From Xanthomonas cucurbitae (GTDB lineage: Bacteria; Pseudomonadota; Gammaproteobacteria; Xanthomonadales; Xanthomonadaceae), in assembly GCF_002939885.1 (NCBI RefSeq), contig NZ_MDED01000021.1, positions 21,640-85,639 of the forward strand: a stretch of DNA of 64,000 nt. The letters run 5' to 3'. This document shows, one piece after another, positions 9,731 to 16,629 of the stretch (position 1 is its first letter; every line of letters starts with the position of its first letter). The notes below the pieces were generated by a model. It saw nothing but the letters and a program-made list of their open reading frames with translations, was not told the DNA's origin and did no database searches. A program made the position numbers and the translations under genes.

Positions 9731-11008
9731 TCAGTCCGGCTTGGCCGCGGGCTGCGCGGCCGCACGCAGCTTGTCCTTCTTGCTGGGTCGCTTGCCCTTG
9801 ATGCCGCCATTGTCGTCGGCTGCGCGTGTCGGCGTGCCTGCGGCGGGCGTGTCGCCGGGCGTGGGTTCGAAGCCGGCGATCACCTCAGGGGCGATACGCA
9901 GTCCTTGGCGTTTTTCGATCAGCCGCCATTGCTGCGTGTTGTCGGCGCTGATGAAGCTGATCGCCACGCCGCTGGCCCCGGCACGGGCGGTGCGGCCGAT
10001 GCGGTGGGTGTAGTCCACGGTGGAGCGCGGCAGGTCGTAATTGATGACCGCGGGCAGCTGCGCGATATCGATACCGCGGGCGGCCAGGTCGGTGGCGATC
10101 AGCACCTGCACGGTGTGCTGCTTGAACGCCGATAGCGTGCGTTCGCGACGGCCCTGGCTCAACTCGCCGTGCAGCGGTTGTGCACTGATGCCGGTCTTTT
10201 CCAGCTTCTCTGTCAGCTTGTCGGCCGTGTGTCGGCTGGCAACGAATACCAGCAGCTGTGGCCAACGGTGATCGAGCAGCAATTGGCGCAGCAACTGCGT
10301 GCGCTGGCCGGCATCCACGCTGATGGCGCGCTGCGCAATCGCCGGCGTCTGTTCGGGCGTTGCTTCGACGGTGATGCGCAGCGGGTCGCGCAGGCGGCGC
10401 TTGGCCAGCACGGCGATGGCGGGCGGGAACGTGGCCGACACCAGCACGCTCTGCCGTTGCGCCGGCAACAGTGCAAGGATGCGATCGAGCTCGGCGCCGA
10501 AGCCCAGGTCCAGCAGGCGGTCGGCTTCGTCCAGCACCAGGGTGGCCACGTCGCCCAGGCGCAGCGCGTTGTGCTCCGCCAGATCCAGCAGCCGGCCTGG
10601 CGTGGCGACCACGAGGTCGGCTCCACCGCGCAGCGCCAGCAGCTGCGGATTGATCGAGCTGCCGCCGGTGGCGGCGACGATCTTGAGCCGTCGCGGCAGG
10701 TGCGCGGCCAGCTGGCGCAGCGTGGTCTCCACCTGTGCGGCGAGTTCGCGGGTGGGTACCAGTACCAGCGCACCGAGCACGCGCGGCGCGGTGTCCGGTG
10801 CGAGCAGGCGTTGCTGCAGCAGCGGCAGCGCATAGGCCAGCGTCTTGCCCGAGCCGGTCTGCGCCATCGCGATCAGGTCGCGCCCGGCCAGCATCGGTGG
10901 GATGAGCTGTTGCTGGATCGGCGTGGGCGTGCGGTGGCCGGCCTGGTGCAGCGCGGTCTCGAAAAACGGCAGTAGCTGCGGCGACAGCGAGAGATGGGTA
11001 AATGGCAT
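9731..11008 (-). CDS. DEAD-box RNA helicase, RhlE-like
   Basis: This 425-residue ATP-dependent RNA helicase has all core motifs in order: Q motif (TPIQQQLIPPML), motif I AQTGSGKT near residue 50, PTRELA, GG, TPGRLLD, DEAD in VLDEADRLLD, SAT, DLAARGID and HRIGRTARAG. The C-terminal tail after about residue 375 is Lys/Ala rich and short, as in RhlE-type enzymes that act in ribosome assembly or RNA turnover. The start matches MPFTHLSLSPQLL, the usual first motif. It is transcribed away from the AT-rich effector region. The exact orthologue among RhlE/SrmB/DbpA types is uncertain, with RhlE the best fit. Confidence 0.92.
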   Translation of the reverse strand: MPFTHLSLSPQLLPFFETALHQAGHRTPTPIQQQLIPPMLAGRDLIAMAQTGSGKTLAYALPLLQQRLLAPDTAPRVLGALVLVPTRELAAQVETTLRQLAAHLPRRLKIVAATGGSSINPQLLALRGGADLVVATPGRLLDLAEHNALRLGDVATLVLDEADRLLDLGFGAELDRILALLPAQRQSVLVSATFPPAIAVLAKRRLRDPLRITVEATPEQTPAIAQRAISVDAGQRTQLLRQLLLDHRWPQLLVFVASRHTADKLTEKLEKTGISAQPLHGELSQGRRERTLSAFKQHTVQVLIATDLAARGIDIAQLPAVINYDLPRSTVDYTHRIGRTARAGASGVAISFISADNTQQWRLIEKRQGLRIAPEVIAGFEPTPGDTPAAGTPTRAADDNGGIKGKRPSKKDKLRAAAQPAAKPD

Positions 11009-11106
11009 TCATGCATTATCCAGGATCTGCGCTTTCAGATGCGTTTGAGGGCATTGCAATCGCTAGTAGATAGCCGGCTCCGTAGCTCCTATAGTGTCTA
11101 GGCTCG

Positions 11107-11131
11107 TTCGTATTCTCGCGAGAAATTTCGC
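11107..11131 (+). promoter_or_regulatory. Perfect PIP box (HrpX binding site)
   Basis: TTCGT at 11107-11111 and TTCGC at 11127-11131 are separated by exactly 15 bases, matching the plant-inducible-promoter consensus TTCGB-N15-TTCGB recognised by HrpX. It lies about 150 bases upstream of the candidate effector start on the same strand. A clear HrpX-type -10 at the usual 30-32 bases downstream was not identified; AT-rich candidates occur around 11180. Confidence 0.75.
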
Positions 11132-11277
11132 ATGTGCCAAGAAAGTGAAGAGCGGTGATGTTTAAATCCATCGACGTTACTTTGATAATTCTAAAATTCA
11201 GCATAAACTTCTCTATTATTGAAAATAAAAATCTGCATGTATTATTTCAAGTAATAACCTGATGTGAGGTGGCTAAA

Positions 11278-12192
11278 ATGGGTTCATGTATCTCCAAATG
11301 CAGCAGCGTGCCGAACTCTCCGGCAACAAATTCGGTTAATTCGTTAAGTCCCCAAGGGGAATTGCGTGGCGGTGGTTCCATCAGTTCAAGTGCGTCTTCA
11401 TCCGGAAGATTCGAGGGGCTGAAGCCTGCGCCAAAACAATCACAGGCGCCGAGGAGTTCCAAGCGCCGCCTCGCTGGAGAGATTGAGAATACTCTTTTCT
11501 TTGGCCGCCAGGAGACACAGGAAGAGCTCTTGCTGTGGGCACATGACGGCGATCCAGCCTCCATGACGCATAATTTGCAAAATATCCCGATAACTGTACG
11601 TCAGTTCTTGGGTGGTCACCCATCATTCGATCCGGAGGAGCGCTGTCCGGAGTTGAATCAGCAGTTTGCTGATTATTTGCGATCGAATCCGAAGTGGGCA
11701 TCTGCCGTAAATGACCAGAACAGAGAGAACTTCAGCGACGAAACACCCGACATGAGCCGGGCGCTGTCGATGATTGGTGACCCGGTGGCTTTGGCTGGTA
11801 GATCAAGTCGTGAGGTCGCTGAGCAGGCCGCCCTCAACGAGACCAACGTTTTCAAGAAAAAATCCAAAGGAGCCCTTTCTTTCGCGGTTGAGACCGGCCG
11901 TGATGTTGCATTTGGCCTGAATGGTCGTAGCGAGATGAGCTCGGCGCCAGCTAAAAATCCATTCTATAAACATGGATATTACGCTGGGACAAGTGTTACC
12001 GACGCGGAGTTGAGGCACATTTATCGTAATCGCGAAGATCCCGGCTACCAGCAGCGTGTCCAGTTCTATAGCCAAGTGCACCATGGGATAGAATCGCCCA
12101 CAAGAAATCATCTTGAATTTGAACAGTGCGCCCCGCCTTGGGAGCAAGAGCCGCAGATCTGGCAGAACTATATGCCAAAGGCTGAAGACTAG
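11278..12192 (+). CDS. Candidate type III effector, N-myristoylated
   Basis: The 304-residue product starts MGSCISKCSS, a Gly2 myristoylation signal with adjacent Cys for palmitoylation, as seen in several Xanthomonas effectors (XopE, XopJ and XopAI types) that go to the host plasma membrane. The next 50 residues are Ser/Pro/Asn rich, typical of a secretion signal. The C-terminal block GRDVAFGLNG followed by SVTDAELRHIYRNRE resembles a block I recall from XopAI-like and other uncharacterised proteins; this link is tentative. The start at 11278 is chosen over GTG 11269 because it has GAGGTGG five bases upstream and places Gly at position 2. A PIP box lies upstream. Base composition is clearly more AT-rich than the flanks, suggesting transfer. 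Confidence 0.68.
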   Translation: MGSCISKCSSVPNSPATNSVNSLSPQGELRGGGSISSSASSSGRFEGLKPAPKQSQAPRSSKRRLAGEIENTLFFGRQETQEELLLWAHDGDPASMTHNLQNIPITVRQFLGGHPSFDPEERCPELNQQFADYLRSNPKWASAVNDQNRENFSDETPDMSRALSMIGDPVALAGRSSREVAEQAALNETNVFKKKSKGALSFAVETGRDVAFGLNGRSEMSSAPAKNPFYKHGYYAGTSVTDAELRHIYRNREDPGYQQRVQFYSQVHHGIESPTRNHLEFEQCAPPWEQEPQIWQNYMPKAED

Positions 12193-12403
12193 CTGAAATT
12201 ACTGTCAGCAGCGGGGCCATTTTTATTTTTCAGCAGCGTCAGGGAAGAAACTGGCACCCGATAAACTGCGAGTTCCGGTGATCCTATCAGCGGCCACACT
12301 GTATAGACGCAACTGAATCGCGAAACACGGCGTAGCCCGCGAAGTGCTTGCTGCTGCTCTTCCACGCCGTGCAGTCGCGTCTTGGAGTGCCACCGAGAAT
12401 CGG

Positions 12404-13921
12404 CTAGGTTGGGGCGGCCAGATCGTCGAGCATGGCGCGCAGGAAACGCGCGGCCTCACCACCCGTGGCAGCACGGTGGTCGAACGTCAGCGACAGCGGC
12501 ATCACCTTGTGGGTTTCCACCCCGCCCATCACCGGCACGAGCTGGTAGCGCGCGCGGCCGGCGGCCACGATGGCCACGCACGGCGGCACCACCACCGGGG
12601 TGGCGTAGCGGCCGGCGAACATGCCGAAGTTGGACAGCGAGATGGTGTAGCCGCTGAGCTCGGCGGCGGCGATGCTGCGGGTTTCCACCTGCTGGCGCAG
12701 CCGGTTGATGCCCTCGCGGATGCCGTGTGCATCCAGCATGTCGGCATTGCGCAGTGCCGGCACGAACAGGCCTTCTTCGGTATCCACCGCAATACCGATA
12801 TCCACCCGGTGGTGCAGGGTGCGGCTGAGCGCGTCGCCATCGAACCAGGCGTTGAGTGCGGGAACTGCTTGGCACGCACGCACGATGGCGCGCACCAGGC
12901 GCACGGTGACGTCGTTGCCGGGCTGCCAGGCATGCAGGTCGGCATCGTCGTTGAGCGTGGTCGGGACCACCTTGCTGTGCGCGTCGGCCATGACGCGCGC
13001 CATGTTGCGGCGCACGCCCTTGAGCTGTTCGGGTTGGCCCTTGACGCTGGTGCCGGGTGGCTGGGTGCGCATCGGTTTGCCGCTGGCCGAGAGCGTGGAG
13101 CGGGACTGGCCCTCATCCGCCCTGCGGGCACCTTCTCCCGCAGGCGGGAGAAGGGTCGCGGTTGCCGGCCGATCTCTGCCGTCGGCGGCGATCCCCGCGG
13201 CTTTCCCACCGTCACCGATCGAGCCACCTCTCCCGCTTGCGGGAGAGGTCGGCGCGCCATGCGCGCCGGGTGAGGGCCGCGCGGTGCCGGCGGCCGCCGC
13301 CTGCTTCACGTCTGCCAGCGTCACCGTGCCGTCCGGGCCGGTGGCGCGCACTTGGGCCAGGTCCACGCGCAGCTTGCGTGCAAGCGCACGCACGACCGGC
13401 ATGGCGCGTACGCCGCCGACGGCAATGGCCTGCTCGCTCTGCACCGCGTTGGAGCTTTGCATGGCACCTACCACGGTGCCGGCGTCGTCGCGCTCGCTCG
13501 GTGCATCGGCGCCGGCATCCGCATCGGCGATCTCACCGCCATTGTCGGAGGCGACCACGCGGTCGCTGGGGCCGGCCGCGCTCTGGCCGGTGCTGGGCGT
13601 ATGCACTTGCGCCTGCGCGCCGCCGTGCCCATGCCCGTGGCCGGTGTCCTGGCCATCGGCACGCTGCGGCTGCGAGGCATCCAGAGCGAACTGCGCCAGC
13701 ATGGCGCCGGTCACGATCACATCGCCGGCCGCACCGGCCAGCTTGACCACGGTGCCGGAGAACGGCGAGGGCACCTCGACCACCGCCTTGGCGGTTTCCA
13801 TCGACACCAGCGGCTCGTCCAGGCGCACGCTGTCGCCTTCGGCGACGAACCATTCAACGATGGTGGCGTCCGGCAGGCCTTCGCCCAGGTCGGGCAGGTG
13901 AAACGTCTTGCTTTGGCTCAT
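12404..13921 (-). CDS. 2-oxoacid dehydrogenase E2 (dihydrolipoamide acyltransferase)
   Basis: The product is the acyltransferase core of a branched-chain-type 2-oxoacid dehydrogenase complex, 505 residues. It has one lipoyl domain (residues 1-80, lipoylated K45 in the motif METAKA), a His/Gly/Ala-rich linker, an E3/E1-binding domain about residues 170-208 (VRALARKLRVDLAQVRATGPDG), a second linker, and the catalytic domain from about 290 to the end. The second linker (about residues 216-271) is encoded by a palindromic repeat pair. The usual catalytic DHRxxDG appears as DHRAATGG, so the conserved Asp is Thr. The start overlaps the SH3 gene by four bases. Substrate (branched-chain or pyruvate) is inferred from the two-subunit E1, not proven. 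Confidence 0.88.
   Translation of the reverse strand: MSQSKTFHLPDLGEGLPDATIVEWFVAEGDSVRLDEPLVSMETAKAVVEVPSPFSGTVVKLAGAAGDVIVTGAMLAQFALDASQPQRADGQDTGHGHGHGGAQAQVHTPSTGQSAAGPSDRVVASDNGGEIADADAGADAPSERDDAGTVVGAMQSSNAVQSEQAIAVGGVRAMPVVRALARKLRVDLAQVRATGPDGTVTLADVKQAAAAGTARPSPGAHGAPTSPASGRGGSIGDGGKAAGIAADGRDRPATATLLPPAGEGARRADEGQSRSTLSASGKPMRTQPPGTSVKGQPEQLKGVRRNMARVMADAHSKVVPTTLNDDADLHAWQPGNDVTVRLVRAIVRACQAVPALNAWFDGDALSRTLHHRVDIGIAVDTEEGLFVPALRNADMLDAHGIREGINRLRQQVETRSIAAAELSGYTISLSNFGMFAGRYATPVVVPPCVAIVAAGRARYQLVPVMGGVETHKVMPLSLTFDHRAATGGEAARFLRAMLDDLAAPT
13110..13276. repeat. Pair of inverted palindromic repeats inside the E2 gene
   Basis: One element at 13110-13155 reads CCCTCATCCGCC then a hairpin CTTCTCCCGC/GCGGGAGAAG. 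A second at about 13225-13276, in inverse orientation, has CCTCTCCCGC/GCGGGAGAGG and ends GGGTGAGGG. The same CCCTCATCC-plus-hairpin design recurs in this window at 21591-21638 and 24068-24257, and a related form at 26104-26145 and 26509-26549, all intergenic or gene-terminal. Here the pair is translated without a stop as Pro/Ala/Gly/Arg-rich linker of the E2 protein. Confidence 0.8.
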
Positions 13922-14301
13922 GGCAGATTCTCTTGTGCCGCCGGCAATGGCGGCAGGGTGTCTTCGAGGAGTTCCAGATCGGCGGCCGGCAGCCAGCCCT
14001 GCGCGCCATCGGCGCGTTCGGACCACCACCAGCCACCGTGTTCGTGATGCAGCAACACGTCATCGCCTGCCTGGGCATCGAGTTCGCGTGCGTCGTAATC
14101 GCGCAGCGCTTCGGCCAGGCCATCACCCAGCGGGCGCAGCCACGCCACCGGTGCCCAGCCGGCATGGCCTTGCCCGGTATTGACCCAGGCAAACGCCGGC
14201 CATTCTTCATCGCGCACACCAATGCGGACCTGCTGGCCGGCATGGAAGCGGATCGGGTTGGCGACTCTGGTGCGGTGAGCGCAGAGCAGACGGGCGCGCA
14301 T
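13918..14301 (-). CDS. SH3-domain protein within 2-oxoacid dehydrogenase operon
   Basis: This 127-residue soluble protein appears to hold two SH3-like barrels. The first half has RVANPIRFHAGQQVRIG and WAPVAWL; the second has LRDYDARELDAQAGDDVLL, GGWWWSERADGAQGWLPAADLELLE, an eukaryotic-style ALYDY/WW pattern. ATG 14301 follows the E1beta stop by one base, and the 3' end overlaps the E2 start by four bases, so translational coupling is likely. A longer start, GTG at 14322, would overlap E1beta. It may help assemble or tether the complex, but that is inference from position only. Confidence 0.75.
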   Translation of the reverse strand: MRARLLCAHRTRVANPIRFHAGQQVRIGVRDEEWPAFAWVNTGQGHAGWAPVAWLRPLGDGLAEALRDYDARELDAQAGDDVLLHHEHGGWWWSERADGAQGWLPAADLELLEDTLPPLPAAQENLP

Positions 14302-14302
14302 G

Positions 14303-15286
14303 TCAGCCGGCAGCCACCGCACGCCGCGCGGCGGTGACGATGCGCTCCACGCTCGGCAGGTACTTCATTTCCAGCCGGAACAGCGGGATATGCGTGTCGT
14401 AGCCGGTGACGCGTTCGACCGGTGCCACCAGGTCGTACATCGATTGCTCGGCCAGGCGCGCGGCGATCTCCGCGCCGAAGCCGGCGGTGCGCGGGGCTTC
14501 CTGCACGATCACGCAGCGGCCGGTCTTGGCCACCGATTCGGCAATGGTGTCGAAGTCCAGCGGGCGCAGCGTGGCCACGTCGATCACTTCGGCGCTGATG
14601 CCTTCGCCGGCGAGTTTGTCGGCCGCTTCCAGCGCTTCCTTGACCTGCGCACCCCAGGTGACCAGGGTGACATCGGTGCCGTCGCGCAGCACGAAGCACA
14701 CGTCCAGCGGCAGCGCTTCGCCATCGTTGGCCACCACTTCCTTGTACTGGCGATAGATGCGCTTGGGCTCCATGTAGATCACCGGATCCGGGTCGCGGAT
14801 CGCGGCCAGCAACAGGCCATAGGCGCGCTGCGGTGAGGATGGCAGCACCACGCGCAGACCGGGCACGTTGGTGAAGATGGCTTCGTTGGCTTCGCTGTGG
14901 TGTTCCGGCGCGCGGATGCCGCCGCCCCACGGCACGCGCAGCACCATCGGGCAGTGCAGACGGCCACGGGTGCGGTTGCGCAGGCGCGCGGCATGGCAGA
15001 TCAGGTGATCGACCATGGGGTATACGAAGCCGTCGAACTGCGCTTCGGCCACCGGTTTCATGCCTTGCGCAGCCAGCCCCACGCTCAGGCCGGCAATGGT
15101 GGTTTCATCCAGCGGGGTATCCAGCACGCGCGCGCTGCCGAAGCGTTGTTGCAGGCCGGCAGTGGCGCGGAAGACGCCGCCATTGACGCCCACGTCTTCG
15201 CCCAGCACCAGCACCGCAGGGTCGTGTTCCAGCTCCCAGGCCAGCGCCTGGGTGATGGCTTCGATCAGGGTGATGGGCGAACTCAT
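14303..15286 (-). CDS. 2-oxoacid dehydrogenase E1 beta subunit
   Basis: With E1alpha, this 327-residue subunit forms the thiamine-diphosphate decarboxylase that feeds acyl groups to the E2 lipoyl arm. The sequence is typical: MSSPITLIEAITQAL, VLGEDVGVNGGVFRAT, DTPLDETTIAGLSVGLA, PWGGGIRAPEHHSEANEA, and a C-terminal transketolase domain with VIDVATLRPLD. ATG 15286 is chosen because of the GGAGAG ribosome-binding site; an in-frame ATG at 15373, which overlaps the E1alpha end by eight bases, would add 29 non-conserved residues. It sits second in the four-gene operon. Confidence 0.92.
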   Translation of the reverse strand: MSSPITLIEAITQALAWELEHDPAVLVLGEDVGVNGGVFRATAGLQQRFGSARVLDTPLDETTIAGLSVGLAAQGMKPVAEAQFDGFVYPMVDHLICHAARLRNRTRGRLHCPMVLRVPWGGGIRAPEHHSEANEAIFTNVPGLRVVLPSSPQRAYGLLLAAIRDPDPVIYMEPKRIYRQYKEVVANDGEALPLDVCFVLRDGTDVTLVTWGAQVKEALEAADKLAGEGISAEVIDVATLRPLDFDTIAESVAKTGRCVIVQEAPRTAGFGAEIAARLAEQSMYDLVAPVERVTGYDTHIPLFRLEMKYLPSVERIVTAARRAVAAG

Positions 15287-15365
15287 GGCGATCTCTCCGT
15301 GCGCGGCAGCGGCGTGGTAAGGGGCACTGGCGTGCTGCGAGGCGTCTACGGGCATCGGCTTGAGC

Positions 15366-16454
15366 TCATCCATGACGTGCCTCCAGGGCCATCGCCTCGG
15401 CGCGCTGGGCCAGCAATTCGGCCGGTGGGTCGCCATAGAGATGATCGAACATCGCTTCCACCGGCTGCACCGGGGTATTGAGGTAGGCGTTGACCTCTTC
15501 GTCGATGCGGGCGCCGCATTCGGTTTTCCAGGCCGCTTCCTGCGCTTCGTCCCACAGGCCTTGCGCGGTGAGATAGCGGCGCAGGCGCAGCAGCGGTTCG
15601 CGGGTCCAGGCCTGCTTGACCTCGTCCTCGCCCCGGTAGCGGCGCGCGTCGTCGGCGGTGGTGTGGTCGGTGAGGCGGTAGGTCATGAATTCGATCACCG
15701 TGCCGCCGTCGCCGGCCAGGGCGCGCACGCGCGCCTGCCGCATCGCTTCGAGCACCGCGATCAGGTCGTTGCCGTCCACCTGCAGGCAGTGCAGGCCGCC
15801 GGCCAGGCCTTTTTGCGCCAGCGTCTGCGCACCGGTCTGCGCCGCGCGCGGCACCGAGATGGCCCAGCCGTTGTTGATGACGCACAGGATCAGCGGCAGC
15901 TTGTAGGCGCCGGCCGAGTTGAGCGCGGCATAGAAGTCGGTCTTGGAACTGCCGCCATCGCCGCAGCAGGCTACCGCCACCTGCGGCTTGCCCATCAGCT
16001 TGAACGACAGCGCCGAGCCGGCCGCATGCAGGCACTGGGTGGAGATCGGCACGCAGATCGGGAAGTCGATCGCCGCATCGGCAGTGCGCGGATAATCGCT
16101 GCCACGCTCGTCGCCGCCCCAATACAGCAGCACATCGCGCGGGCGCACGCCACGTTCGAACATGGTGCCGTATTCGCGGTAGCTGGGCGCGAACACATCG
16201 CCGCTGCGCATCGACGCGCCGATGCCCACATGGGTGGCTTCATGGCCCAGGCTGGCCGCATAGGTGCCGAGCTTGCCGGTGCGCTGCAGGGCCACCGATT
16301 TACTATCGAAGGTGCGCACGAACAGCATGCGCTTGAACAGCGCCAGCAAGGTCTGCGGGTTGGCGGCGTCGGCCGGCAGGTCGTCGCGGACGACGTTGCC
16401 GTCCGCGTCCATGTATTGCAGATAGTCGATCTGGAACTGCGCGGCTACGCTCAT
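15366..16454 (-). CDS. 2-oxoacid dehydrogenase E1 alpha subunit
   Basis: This 362-residue thiamine-diphosphate-binding E1 subunit contains the ThDP motif GDGG...NN (CCGDGGSSKTDF to ILCVINNGWAIS), the substrate-side segment GHEATHVGIGASM and YREYGTMFERG, and the phosphorylation-loop-like YRLTDHTTADDA. Two-component E1 with DHTTADD is typical of branched-chain-type dehydrogenases, where the products are branched acyl-CoA primers for fatty acid synthesis. It is the first gene of the operon. ATG 16454 is preferred over an in-frame TTG at 16484 because the conserved sequence starts there. Upstream lies the terminator of the neighbouring nuclease gene, so the promoter should lie in 16455-16562. Confidence 0.92.
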   Translation of the reverse strand: MSVAAQFQIDYLQYMDADGNVVRDDLPADAANPQTLLALFKRMLFVRTFDSKSVALQRTGKLGTYAASLGHEATHVGIGASMRSGDVFAPSYREYGTMFERGVRPRDVLLYWGGDERGSDYPRTADAAIDFPICVPISTQCLHAAGSALSFKLMGKPQVAVACCGDGGSSKTDFYAALNSAGAYKLPLILCVINNGWAISVPRAAQTGAQTLAQKGLAGGLHCLQVDGNDLIAVLEAMRQARVRALAGDGGTVIEFMTYRLTDHTTADDARRYRGEDEVKQAWTREPLLRLRRYLTAQGLWDEAQEAAWKTECGARIDEEVNAYLNTPVQPVEAMFDHLYGDPPAELLAQRAEAMALEARHG

Positions 16455-16562
16455 TGCGGCGACACCTTCATCAAGAAGTTTCAAATGATATGAGTTGCCA
16501 TGTTAAGGAGGACGCTGCAAAACCCTTTCCTGCACCGCAGCACGTCGGATGTTGGGGTGCAC

Positions 16563-16591
16563 AAAAAAAGGGCGCGGAACGACCCGCGCCC
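16563..16591 (-). terminator. Intrinsic terminator of the nuclease gene
   Basis: GGGCGCGG (16570-16577) pairs with CCGCGCCC (16584-16591) across a six-base loop. On the minus strand it is followed by a run of seven T (A-run 16563-16569 on the plus strand). It lies 39 bases past the stop of the secreted nuclease and before the E1alpha operon, so it insulates the two. Confidence 0.8.
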
Positions 16592-16629
16592 GTTGCCGCC
16601 GTTGTGCCCGGCGATATGCTGCACTGCGG

